Part shown: one piece after another, positions 18,530 to 26,164 of the stretch | Layout of the letters: each line of letters begins with the position of its first letter | How positions within the stretch are numbered: position 1 is the stretch's first letter | Assembly (NCBI RefSeq): GCF_043555875.1 | Contig: NZ_JBIGHW010000007.1 | Span: forward strand, 223,210 to 287,209 | Direction: 5' to 3' | DNA length: 64,000 nt | From: Pelomonas margarita | GTDB taxonomy: Bacteria > Pseudomonadota > Gammaproteobacteria > Burkholderiales > Burkholderiaceae_C | The notes under the pieces: model-generated | The model's database searches: none | Seen by the model: only the letters and a program-made list of their open reading frames with translations | What the model was told of the DNA's origin: nothing | Translations under genes and position numbers: made by a program

Positions 18530-19783
18530 ATGAACCCCGCCGACACACTGGGCCCGTGGCTCAAGGGCTTCCCCGCCACCGAGCCGCCGCTGCCGCTGGC
18601 CGACGTGGCGCAGCGCGGCTGGCAGCTGGCCGAACTGCCCACGCCGCTGGCCGTCGTGCGCCAGGCCGCGCTGGCGCACAACATCGACTGGATGCAGCGC
18701 TTCGCGACCGAGCGCGGCGTGCAGCTCGCGCCGCATGGCAAGACGACGATGAGCCCGCAGCTGTTCCGCCGCCAGCTGGACGCCGGCGCCTGGGGGCTGA
18801 CGTTTGCCAACGTGCACCAGCTGCGCCTGGGCCTCGCGGCGGGCGCGCGGCGGGCGCTGATCGCCAACCAGCTCGTCAGCCGCGCCGACCTGGCCGAACT
18901 GCTGGCGCTGCGCCGCGCGCATGCCGGGCTGGAGCTGGCCTTCTTCGTGGACTCGCCAGCGCAGCTGGACCTGATCGCGGCGCACTGGCCGGGCGGCAAC
19001 GAAGAGAAGCTCGACGTGCTGATCGAACTCGGCACCACGCGCTGCGGCGTTCGTGATCACGCGCAAGCCCTGGCGCTGGCCCGCGCGCTGCAGCACCACC
19101 CGGCGCTGCGGCTGCGCGGCATCGGCTTCTACGAGGGCCTGCAGGTGCTGGGCGAGACCGGCCCCGACACGGCGCTGATGCAGCAGTGGCAGGCGCGCGT
19201 CGAGGCGCTGCTGGCCGACATCGAGGCCGAGGGCCTGCTCGGCGTGCAGCCACTGTGGCTCAGCGGCGGCGGCTCGGCGCTGTTCGACCTCGTCGCACCG
19301 GTGCTGCAGGGGCGACCCGGCCCCACACCGAGACTGGGCCTGCTGCGCTCGGGCTGCTACGTGTGCCACGACCATGCGCACTACGGCCGCTACGTCGGCG
19401 TCATCGACGAGCGCCTGGGCAGCGCCAGCCTGCAGCCCGCGCTGGAGGTGTGGACGCAGGTGCTGTCCACCCCCGAGCCCGGCCTGGCGCTGCTGAACGC
19501 CGGCCGGCGCGATGTGTCCTTCGACCAGGGCTGGCCGCTGCCCGTGTGGCGCGTGGAGAACGGCCAGCGCACGGCGGCGCCCGCCGGCTGGCAGGTCACC
19601 GGGCTGAACGACCAGCACGCCTACCTGCGCTGGGACCCGCTCGAATGCGACGGCCCGGTCGTGGGCGAGCGCGTGGCGCTGGGCCCGTCGCACCCCTGCA
19701 CCACCTTCGACAAATGGGCCTGGCTGGCCGTCGTGGACGAGAACGACCGCGTCGTCGACGCGATCACCACGCACTTCGCGTGA
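18530..19783 (+). CDS. D-serine dehydratase-like PLP enzyme (DSD1/alanine-racemase fold)
   Basis: This 417-residue protein has the fold-type III PLP barrel of eukaryote-type D-serine dehydratase and D-threo-3-hydroxyaspartate dehydratase. The PLP lysine is Lys71 in APHGKTT, and the zinc-binding region GPSHPCTTFDKW lies near the C-terminus. Its stop overlaps the ATG of the D-aminoacylase gene (TGATG), so the two are coupled. It probably deaminates a D-amino acid; the exact substrate is not readable from sequence. Confidence 0.87.
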   Translation: MNPADTLGPWLKGFPATEPPLPLADVAQRGWQLAELPTPLAVVRQAALAHNIDWMQRFATERGVQLAPHGKTTMSPQLFRRQLDAGAWGLTFANVHQLRLGLAAGARRALIANQLVSRADLAELLALRRAHAGLELAFFVDSPAQLDLIAAHWPGGNEEKLDVLIELGTTRCGVRDHAQALALARALQHHPALRLRGIGFYEGLQVLGETGPDTALMQQWQARVEALLADIEAEGLLGVQPLWLSGGGSALFDLVAPVLQGRPGPTPRLGLLRSGCYVCHDHAHYGRYVGVIDERLGSASLQPALEVWTQVLSTPEPGLALLNAGRRDVSFDQGWPLPVWRVENGQRTAAPAGWQVTGLNDQHAYLRWDPLECDGPVVGERVALGPSHPCTTFDKWAWLAVVDENDRVVDAITTHFA

Positions 19784-21201
19784 TGCTGCTGCAAGGCGCA
19801 CTCATCGTCGACGGCAGCGGCGCACCGGGCTGGACGGGCGACCTGCTGATCACCGGAGACCGCATCGCGGCACTGGCGCCGCAGCTGGATGTCGACGCCG
19901 CCGTGCCGCGCCGCGACTGCCGCGGCCTGGTGCTGGCGCCCGGCTTCATCGACGCGCACAGCCACGACGACGCCGCGCTGCTGGCCACGCCCGCGATGGC
20001 GCCCAAGCTCACGCAGGGCGTGACGACGGTCGTGACCGGCAACTGCGGCCTCTCGCTGTCGCCGCTGGTGACGGCCGACCCGCCGCCGCCGCTGAACCTG
20101 CTGGCGCGCGAGCACTTCCGCCACGCGTCCTTCGCCGCCTGGCGCGCCGCCGTGGACGCCGCCCGGCCCGCCGTCAATGCCGTGGGCCTGGTAGGCCACA
20201 CGGCGCTGCGGCTGCGCTGCATGACCGACCTGTCGCGCCCCGCCACACCCGCCGAGCGCGGCGCGATGTGCGCGCTGCTGGACGACGCGATGCGCGAAGG
20301 CGCGGCAGGTCTGTCCTCGGGCACCTTCTACGCACCCGCCGCCGCAGCGGACAACGAAGAACTGCTGGCGCTGGCCCGCGTCGCCGCACGGCACGGAGGC
20401 GTCTACGCCGTGCACCTTCGCGACGAGATGGCCGGCGTGCTCGGCGCCATCACCGAGGCCGCCGACTGCGCGCACGCGGCCGGCCTGCCGCTGGTGATCT
20501 CGCACCACAAATGCGCCGGCCGCGCGCAGTGGGGCCGCAGCCTGCAGACGCTGGCGCTAATCGAGCGGCTCAGCCAGCGCCAGGCGCTGGGGCTGGACGT
20601 CTACCCGTATCTCGCCGGCTCCACCGTGCTGCGCGAGGACCTGGCCGACGGCGCGACGCCCATCCGCCTGACCTGGAGCGAGGCCCACCCCGAACTGGCC
20701 GGCCGCTGGCTGGCCGACATCGCCCGCGACTGGGGCTGCAGCGAGCCCGCGGCCGTGGCGCGGCTGCAGCCGGGCGGCGCCTGCTACTTCCAGATGTGCG
20801 ATGCCGACGTGGACCGCATCCTCACGCACCCGCTGGCCATGATCGGCTCCGACGGCCTGCCGCACGACCGCTTCCCGCACCCGCGGCTCTGGGGCGCCTT
20901 CCCGCGCGTGTGGGCCCGCTACGGCCGCGAGCGCGGCCTGCTGACGCTGGAGGCCGCCGTGCACAAGATGACCGGGCTGACGGCGGCCCGCTTCGGCTTG
21001 CGCGACCGCGGCCTGCTGCGCGCGAGCGCCGCGGCCGACCTGGTGTTGTTCAACGCCGACCAACTGGCCGACCGGGCCGACTACGGCCAGCCCTGCGAGG
21101 CCGCGGCGGGCATCGCGGCGATGTGGGTCAATGGGGCGCTGGCGCTAGAGGCCGGCACGCCGCAAGCGCGCGCCGGGCGGGTGCTTGGGCGGAGCGAGTA
21201 G
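19783..21201 (+). CDS. N-acyl-D-amino-acid deacylase (D-aminoacylase)
   Basis: This 472-residue amidohydrolase-fold enzyme releases D-amino acids from N-acyl forms. Metal ligands are visible as His59-x-His61 (DAHSHDD) and Cys88 (GNCGLS), with ISHHKCAG and IGSDGLPHD further on; the Cys ligand is typical of D-aminoacylase. The start at 19783 is fixed by the one-base overlap with the preceding gene. With the dehydratase and RidA it forms a small D-amino-acid catabolic unit. Confidence 0.9.
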   Translation: MLLQGALIVDGSGAPGWTGDLLITGDRIAALAPQLDVDAAVPRRDCRGLVLAPGFIDAHSHDDAALLATPAMAPKLTQGVTTVVTGNCGLSLSPLVTADPPPPLNLLAREHFRHASFAAWRAAVDAARPAVNAVGLVGHTALRLRCMTDLSRPATPAERGAMCALLDDAMREGAAGLSSGTFYAPAAAADNEELLALARVAARHGGVYAVHLRDEMAGVLGAITEAADCAHAAGLPLVISHHKCAGRAQWGRSLQTLALIERLSQRQALGLDVYPYLAGSTVLREDLADGATPIRLTWSEAHPELAGRWLADIARDWGCSEPAAVARLQPGGACYFQMCDADVDRILTHPLAMIGSDGLPHDRFPHPRLWGAFPRVWARYGRERGLLTLEAAVHKMTGLTAARFGLRDRGLLRASAAADLVLFNADQLADRADYGQPCEAAAGIAAMWVNGALALEAGTPQARAGRVLGRSE

Positions 21202-21422
21202 ATAGGTCAGCTGCGCTGGCGTTGGACGCGGTGGACTCAGCGAGGTAGCTGCTTCGCAGCGGCTGCCATCCTTCGACTTGTCGAACTCGACGCCCTGAAG
21301 CGGTCGTTCAACGTCAAAGTTCAGGGCGCGCGCTTGGCGTTGCCGAAGCGCGCAGTGGTGGAGGCACCCCATGCAACGCCCATTAAGGCGCTGGTGGATG
21401 GAGAACGAAGCATGGCTGGCAT
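21202..21422. other. intergenic stretch without a recognised gene
   Basis: About 220 bases between the D-aminoacylase stop and the end of a small membrane-protein gene. No convincing frame, hairpin terminator or promoter was found. Confidence 0.5.
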
Positions 21423-21671
21423 TCAAACCGACAAGCTCTCTACCGCCTGCTTGGCTGCCTTAAGGGATGTCTGATGAATCTCTCGGTGGCAGCGAATGGC
21501 CTCAACCTTGTAGCCACTCTTCAGCAAGCGCATCACGTCCGCATCCGAGGCTTGACCCGATTGTGGATAGACGCCCTGTTTGCGAAGTTGGTGGACGCGC
21601 AATGAGGCATAGGCCTGGGCGAGGACTACGCCAAGAAGTAGCCCGGCAGCGAGGATAAGTAGGCCATCCAT
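21423..21671 (-). CDS. small membrane protein with an L7/L12-like C-terminal segment
   Basis: This 82-residue protein has one N-terminal membrane helix (about residues 4-24). Its C-terminal 36 residues (DADVMRLLKSGYKVEAIRCH and the following KAAKQAVESL) resemble the C-terminal domain of ribosomal protein L7/L12. A GGGAG site lies eight bases before the ATG, which supports a real gene. L7/L12-type domains bind translation GTPases; whether this one does is unknown. Confidence 0.7.
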   Translation of the reverse strand: MDGLLILAAGLLLGVVLAQAYASLRVHQLRKQGVYPQSGQASDADVMRLLKSGYKVEAIRCHREIHQTSLKAAKQAVESLSV

Positions 21672-22028
21672 GTGTTTCTCCCAATTTCTTTGACGCTCGC
21701 TCGTGGAACATAACGTATTAGCCGTAAGCGATCAATTACCCACGTCCTTGAGGCCAGGACGATGAGCTGACAGGCTACGTCCCCACTTAACGACTGAAGT
21801 GGGGACGTATGTCTGGAGATCGGGAGGCCCTCAAGCGGCGCCTTGTGTTGCGCCACAAGCCCGGTGGGCGCTGCGTGTACGACCTGAGGCACGGGCGGCC
21901 ATCGATGTATCCCGCCTGACACGGACGCGACAGCCTCCCCGCATCCGGCGGCAGGCCCGCGCGACCGCCGCCGAAGCGCCTTCACAATCACGCCGCCCCG
22001 CTTGTTCGAGCCCTCCCAACCTTTCCCC
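21672..22028. other. intergenic region between divergent genes
   Basis: This 357-base region holds the promoters of the genes at 21671 (minus) and 22029 (plus), although I cannot place -10/-35 boxes with confidence. Its one striking feature is a long perfect hairpin at 21776-21809. Confidence 0.5.
21776..21809. repeat. 13-bp perfect inverted repeat
   Basis: TACGTCCCCACTT and AAGTGGGGACGTA flank an eight-base spacer. The repeat lies between divergent genes and has no T-run, so it is not a normal terminator. It could be an operator or the joined ends of a lost insertion element. Confidence 0.7.
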
Positions 22029-22511
22029 ATGGACAAACTTTTGTTGCAACAGCAGGTGCTGGACCGGCTCGCCGAAGACCTGTTGCAAGCCGAACGCGCC
22101 GCGCAGCTCGCGCATGAAACGGCGACGCACGAAGAGAACATCGCCGAGAACAAGTACGACACGTTGGGCCTGGAAGCGGCCTACCTGGCCACCGGCCAGG
22201 CGCGCCGCGCGCAGGCCATTCGCGCGGCGATGTCCCACTGGCGCCAGTTCCGCCCCGGCGCCTACGACGCCGGCAAGGGCATACAGCTGGGCACGCTGGC
22301 CTGCCTCGTCGATGCCGACGACCGGCAGCAACAGCTGTTCCTCGGCCCGCCCGGTGGCAGCATGAGCGTGGCCAGCGGCGATCAGGTCGTTCAGGTGATC
22401 AGCAGCGAGGCCCCGTTGGGCGCGGCCATGCTGGGCAAGTGCGAGGGTGACGAGGTGTCGCTGCAGGTGGGCGGGGCGCGGCAGCAGTTCGAGGTGCTGT
22501 GGGCACGTTGA
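22029..22511 (+). CDS. GreA/GreB-domain protein
   Basis: This 160-residue protein has an N-terminal charged helical region (about residues 1-75) and a C-terminal GreA/GreB-like beta domain (LGTLACLVD, FLGPPGG, VQVISSEAPLGAAMLGKCEGDEV). Gre factors enter the RNA polymerase secondary channel. The helical part is shorter than in GreA and lacks an evident acidic tip pair, so it may bind polymerase without stimulating cleavage. The ATG at 22029 is preferred over an upstream in-frame start at 22002. It precedes a GST gene by 16 bases. Confidence 0.75.
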   Translation: MDKLLLQQQVLDRLAEDLLQAERAAQLAHETATHEENIAENKYDTLGLEAAYLATGQARRAQAIRAAMSHWRQFRPGAYDAGKGIQLGTLACLVDADDRQQQLFLGPPGGSMSVASGDQVVQVISSEAPLGAAMLGKCEGDEVSLQVGGARQQFEVLWAR

Positions 22512-22527
22512 CGGTCACGCCGGGGCC

Positions 22528-23208
22528 ATGACCGCACACGCGCCACACTTGTCCGGCGGACCGCCGTTGCCGCGGCTCTACACCTTCCGGCGCTGCCCTT
22601 ACGCGATGCGCGCCCGCATGGCGCTGCTGCAGGCCGGGCAGGACGTTGAGGCGGTGGAGGTGAGCCTGCGCGCCAAGCCGGCCAGCCTGCTGGCGGTGTC
22701 GCCCAAGGGCACGGTGCCCGTGCTGCTGTTGCCCGATGGCCGCGTGATCGAGGAGAGCTGGGACATCATGCGCTGGGCACTGGCACCGCGCGATGCACGG
22801 GGCGGGTGGGCGCGGTCGCAGTCGCCCGAGAACCTGGCGCTGCTGCAGCGCAATGACGGCGACTTCAAGCGCCACCTGGACCGCTGGAAATACCCGCAGC
22901 GCTACCCGGGCGAGTTGCTGGCACCCGACGCCCACCGCGACGGCGCGGTGGACGCCCTGCTGCGCCCGCTGGAGGCCCGGCTGCACAACGCGCCCTACCT
23001 GGGCGGCGACACGCCGTGCGCCACCGACCTGGCCGTGATGCCCTTCGTGCGCCAGTTCGCCGCAGTGGACCCGGCCTGGTTCGCAACGCTGGATCTGCCG
23101 TCCGTGCGGGGCTGGCTGAACGGCTGGCTGGCGCACCCGCTGTTCGTGGCCTGCATGGTCAAGCTGCCGGCGCACGGCGTGCATCGCTTGCCGCTGCTCA
23201 GCCCCTGA
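22528..23208 (+). CDS. glutathione S-transferase family protein
   Basis: This 226-residue protein has an N-terminal thioredoxin-like domain with Cys23 in CPYAMRAR, the SPKGTVPVL cis-proline strand and EESWDIM. An all-helical C-terminal domain follows. The CPYA motif suggests the glutaredoxin-2/omega-like group that forms mixed disulfides. It starts at the ATG at 22528. Its end converges with a sensor kinase gene four bases away. Confidence 0.85.
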   Translation: MTAHAPHLSGGPPLPRLYTFRRCPYAMRARMALLQAGQDVEAVEVSLRAKPASLLAVSPKGTVPVLLLPDGRVIEESWDIMRWALAPRDARGGWARSQSPENLALLQRNDGDFKRHLDRWKYPQRYPGELLAPDAHRDGAVDALLRPLEARLHNAPYLGGDTPCATDLAVMPFVRQFAAVDPAWFATLDLPSVRGWLNGWLAHPLFVACMVKLPAHGVHRLPLLSP

Positions 23209-23212
23209 CTGC

Positions 23213-24586
23213 TCAGCCCTCACCTCGCGGGAAGCTGACCTGCACCGTCAGCCCACGCCCTTGCGGCCCGTCCAGCAAGGCCACCGTGGCGCCGTGCTGC
23301 GCGGCGGCCCGCTCGACGATGGTGAGCCCCAGGCCGCTGCCATGGCAGGGCTGGCCGCCGGCCAGGCGCACGAAACGCTCGAAGACGCGCTCGCGCAGTT
23401 CGGCCGGGATGCCGGGGCCTTGGTCGCTACAGGTCAGCACGACCTGCTCGCCCACGTCCGCCAGCGTCACGGTCACGTGGCCGCCGGCCGGGGAGTACTT
23501 GACGGCGTTGTCGACGAGGTTGTCGATCAGGCTGCACAGGGACTCGCGGTTCAGCCACATCGTGATCTGTTCGGGCGCCTCCAGCGCCAGCTCGATCTGC
23601 CGCTGCAGCGCCAGCCCGACGGCCAGCGCCACGCGCTCGCGCACGAGGTCCACGAGGTCGTGCCGGGTCTTGCTGAGGTCCAGCGTGTCGGCGCCGGAGC
23701 GGGCCAGCGCCAACAGCTGGTGCACGGTGTGCGTGGCGCGCTGCACGCCCAGGCGCAGACGCTCGCGCGACTCGTCGCGGGCACGCGGGTCGGGCTGATC
23801 CAGCCCTTCGGCGCCAAGCTGGATGACGGCCAGCGGCGTCTTGAGCTCGTGAGCAGCATCGGCAAGGAACTCGTGTTCGCGGTCCAGCCGCTGCTGCAGC
23901 CGCGCCATCAGCGAGTTGACGGCGCCCACCAGCGGCGCCAGCTCCACGTAGCGCGTGGCGGGCAGCGGCGTCAGGTCTTGCGCCGAGCGCGCCGAGATCT
24001 GCGCGCCGATGCGCTGCAGCGGCGCAAAGCCCAGGCGGAACAACAGCCACAGCGGCAGCGCCAGCAGCGGCAGGCCGTACAGCAGCGGGCGGGCGTAGTA
24101 GCTCAGGCCGGCGAGGCTGAAATGCCAGTCGCCGGGGCGCTCCTGCCAGCGGCGCACGACCAGCTCTCGTGCAGCGTCGCTGACCTCGGTATAGAGCCAG
24201 CGCTCGTCCTGGCCCGGCACGCTCTCCTGCGGCAGCACACGGTCGCGGCCGGTGAGGTCGGGTTTCAGCTCGGACAGCACCACGTCGCGCCGGATGACCT
24301 GCAGCAGCCGGAACGGCGTGCGGTGGCCCTTGAGCCGCCACTCGCGCTCGCGCATGCCCTCCAGCGCCTGCAGCGCCTGGGCCAGCGCTGCGGGGTCGAC
24401 ATGGGTGTCGCGCGCGCGCTCCAGCGCCAGCTCGGCCCACAGCATGTTCTCGGCCTGGCCGTTCTTCACCTGCAGCACGCGGATGTCGATGAGCTCACGC
24501 GCGACGAGGAACAGCCAGCACAGGAACAGCACGGCAAAGACCGCGCCGAGGCTGCGCCGGAACAGGGAACGGGGTGCGGTGCTCAT
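23213..24586 (-). CDS. sensor histidine kinase (QseC/TctE-like)
   Basis: This 457-residue kinase has membrane helices at about 12-29 and 167-187 that bracket a ~135-residue periplasmic sensor. A HAMP-like linker, a HisKA domain with phospho-accepting His246 (AAHELKTPL) and an HATPase domain (NLVDNAVKYSP, DQGPGIP, GSGLGLTIV) follow. The ATG at 24586 is used; the longer frame would run through the repeat between this gene and its response regulator at 24657-25322. The signal is unknown. Confidence 0.92.
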   Translation of the reverse strand: MSTAPRSLFRRSLGAVFAVLFLCWLFLVARELIDIRVLQVKNGQAENMLWAELALERARDTHVDPAALAQALQALEGMREREWRLKGHRTPFRLLQVIRRDVVLSELKPDLTGRDRVLPQESVPGQDERWLYTEVSDAARELVVRRWQERPGDWHFSLAGLSYYARPLLYGLPLLALPLWLLFRLGFAPLQRIGAQISARSAQDLTPLPATRYVELAPLVGAVNSLMARLQQRLDREHEFLADAAHELKTPLAVIQLGAEGLDQPDPRARDESRERLRLGVQRATHTVHQLLALARSGADTLDLSKTRHDLVDLVRERVALAVGLALQRQIELALEAPEQITMWLNRESLCSLIDNLVDNAVKYSPAGGHVTVTLADVGEQVVLTCSDQGPGIPAELRERVFERFVRLAGGQPCHGSGLGLTIVERAAAQHGATVALLDGPQGRGLTVQVSFPRGEG

Positions 24587-24590
24587 GTGG

Positions 24591-24649
24591 GCAGGGCGGG
24601 TTCCGACTCGCCGGGTTGCTGGCGTTGGCGGGTCGCGACCCGCCCTACA
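24591..24649. repeat. paired REP-like palindromes inside the response regulator-kinase operon
   Basis: GCAGGGCGGGTTCCGACTCGCC (24591-24612, described by its ends: GCAGGGCGGG...ACTCGCC) and GGCGGGTCGCGACCCGCC plus CTACA (24627-24649) face each other. The same unit, better conserved, occurs at 31451-31537. The pair fills most of the gap between the two genes. Confidence 0.75.
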
Positions 24650-24656
24650 GGCGATC

Positions 24657-25322
24657 TCAATTGCCACGCTCGACGAGGTAGCCCACGCCGCGCACGGTGC
24701 GGATGTAGCCCTCGCCGATCTTGCGGCGCAAGTTGGAGATGTGCACGTCCAGGCTGCGGCCGTCCATCTGGCAGGGCGCGCGGTTCTCCAGCTGGCGACG
24801 GGTGACGACGCGGTCAGGCAGCTTGATCAGCGTCAGCAGGATGGTGAATTCGGTGCGCGACAGCGGCACGCGCTCCACGCCACGGCGCACCTCCATGCGC
24901 GGCTCATCCAGCACCAGGTCGCGCAGCTGCCATTCGGCGGGCTGGGCCTCGGCGCCATCGCCCTGGGTGCGGCGCACCACGGCACGCAGCCGCGCCAGCA
25001 GCTCGGAACCGGCGAAGGGCTTGACGAGATAGTCGTCGGCGCCGCCGTCCAGGCCGTCAAGCCGGTCCTCGATGGCGTCGCGCGCGGTGATGACGATGAG
25101 CGGCAGCTTGCGGTGGCTACGGCGCAGCACGCGCAGCAACTCCATGCCGTCGCCGTCGGGCAGGCCCAGGTCCATGACGACGGCGTCGAAACCGCCCTCG
25201 GCGATCCACAGCCGCGCGTCGGCGATGCGGCGCAGCCACATCACTTCGTGGTCGGCGTTCTGCAGCAGGGCCTGCAGCGAGCGGCCCAGCTCCAGATCGT
25301 CCTCAAGCAAGCAGATTCGCAT
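24657..25322 (-). CDS. OmpR-family response regulator (QseB/PmrA-like)
   Basis: This 221-residue regulator has a receiver domain with the acidic pair EDD at residues 7-9, phospho-acceptor Asp51 (VVMDLGLPDGDG) and Lys at LVKPF. A winged-helix DNA-binding domain follows, ending in VRGVGYLVE. It pairs with the kinase downstream. A TTAA-half-site repeat 25-41 bases before its start suggests that it controls its own transcription. Confidence 0.94.
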   Translation of the reverse strand: MRICLLEDDLELGRSLQALLQNADHEVMWLRRIADARLWIAEGGFDAVVMDLGLPDGDGMELLRVLRRSHRKLPLIVITARDAIEDRLDGLDGGADDYLVKPFAGSELLARLRAVVRRTQGDGAEAQPAEWQLRDLVLDEPRMEVRRGVERVPLSRTEFTILLTLIKLPDRVVTRRQLENRAPCQMDGRSLDVHISNLRRKIGEGYIRTVRGVGYLVERGN

Positions 25323-25346
25323 GGCCGCGATTCTGGCGCCGGGCGC

Positions 25347-25363
25347 GTTAAGACGGCCTTAAC
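25347..25363. promoter_or_regulatory. PmrA/QseB-like operator
   Basis: GTTAAGACGGCCTTAAC carries two TTAA half-sites whose starts are 11 bases apart, the spacing known for PmrA/QseB-type regulators. It lies just upstream of the OmpR-family gene (start 25322) and in the shared region with the chitinase gene at 25431. Confidence 0.5.
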
Positions 25364-25430
25364 AAGGCGTTGAAGCAGCGCTTAGGCGCACGGGCGGACA
25401 GTCGCTGCCAGTCCTGCAACGAACCGTCAC

Positions 25431-26123
25431 ATGATTCGTGTACTCGCCCGCCTGTCGCTTGCGCTGCTGCCGCTGACAGCTGCCGCCGACGCCTCGCCGT
25501 TCCTGCCCAGCCGGGCGCAGTTCGATGCGCTGTTCCCGGAGCGCATCGCGTTCTACAGCTACGAGGGTTTCACCGAGGCGGTGCGCCAGACGCCCGGCTT
25601 CGCGGACTGGGGCAGCCCGGTACAGCGGCGCCAGGAGATGGCGGCCTTCCTGGGCCAGATCGCCCACGAGAGCGACCAGCTGCGCGCGCAGCGCGAGTAC
25701 AAGCGCGCTAACTGGGACAAGTACTGCCGCGACGACGCGCGCCTGTCCTGCGCGCCGGGCCAGCAGTACTACGGCCGCGGCCCCATCCAGCTGAGCTGGA
25801 ACTACCAGTACAAGGCAGCCGGCGACTTTCTCGGCATCGACCTGTGGAGCGACCCCGACCGCGTGGCGCGCGACTCCACGGTCGCCTGGCGCACGGCGCT
25901 GTGGTACTGGATGACGCAGCCCGGCGAGTCGCCCCAGGCCTCGCACGCGGCCATCCGCAGTGGCGCCGGCTTCGGCGCGACGACCCGCGCCATCAACGGC
26001 CCGCTGGAGTGCGACAAGCCCGACAGCCCCGACGCCCGGCGCAAGAACGCGCGCCGCGCCGATTTCTACAAGCACGCCAGCGACCTGTTCGGCGTGCCCT
26101 TGCTGCACCCGCTCGGGTGCTGA
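25431..26123 (+). CDS. GH19-family chitinase/muramidase, secreted
   Basis: This 230-residue protein has a signal peptide (residues 1-19) and a single GH19 catalytic domain. The proton-donor glutamate is probably Glu80 in IAHESDQL, with Glu89 as a candidate second acid. The YYGRGPIQLSWNYQY substrate-binding motif is intact. GH19 enzymes cleave chitin or peptidoglycan. The TonB-receptor gene follows after 41 bases and NagX- and lactonase-like genes lie further on, so chitin is the likelier substrate. No carbohydrate-binding module is present. Confidence 0.87.
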   Translation: MIRVLARLSLALLPLTAAADASPFLPSRAQFDALFPERIAFYSYEGFTEAVRQTPGFADWGSPVQRRQEMAAFLGQIAHESDQLRAQREYKRANWDKYCRDDARLSCAPGQQYYGRGPIQLSWNYQYKAAGDFLGIDLWSDPDRVARDSTVAWRTALWYWMTQPGESPQASHAAIRSGAGFGATTRAINGPLECDKPDSPDARRKNARRADFYKHASDLFGVPLLHPLGC

Positions 26124-26164
26124 TCCTGCCCCTGCTCGCCCTGTAACCCCGGAGAAAGAGAATC

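Noticed and set aside
18449..19801. Long N-terminal extension of the ridA frame
   Set aside because: It is antisense to the D-serine-dehydratase-like gene. RidA proteins are about 130 residues, and the ATG at 18448 gives that length.
22447..22527. Longer start for the glutathione S-transferase
   Set aside because: It would overlap the GreA-like gene and add residues with no family match; the ATG at 22528 gives the usual N-terminus.
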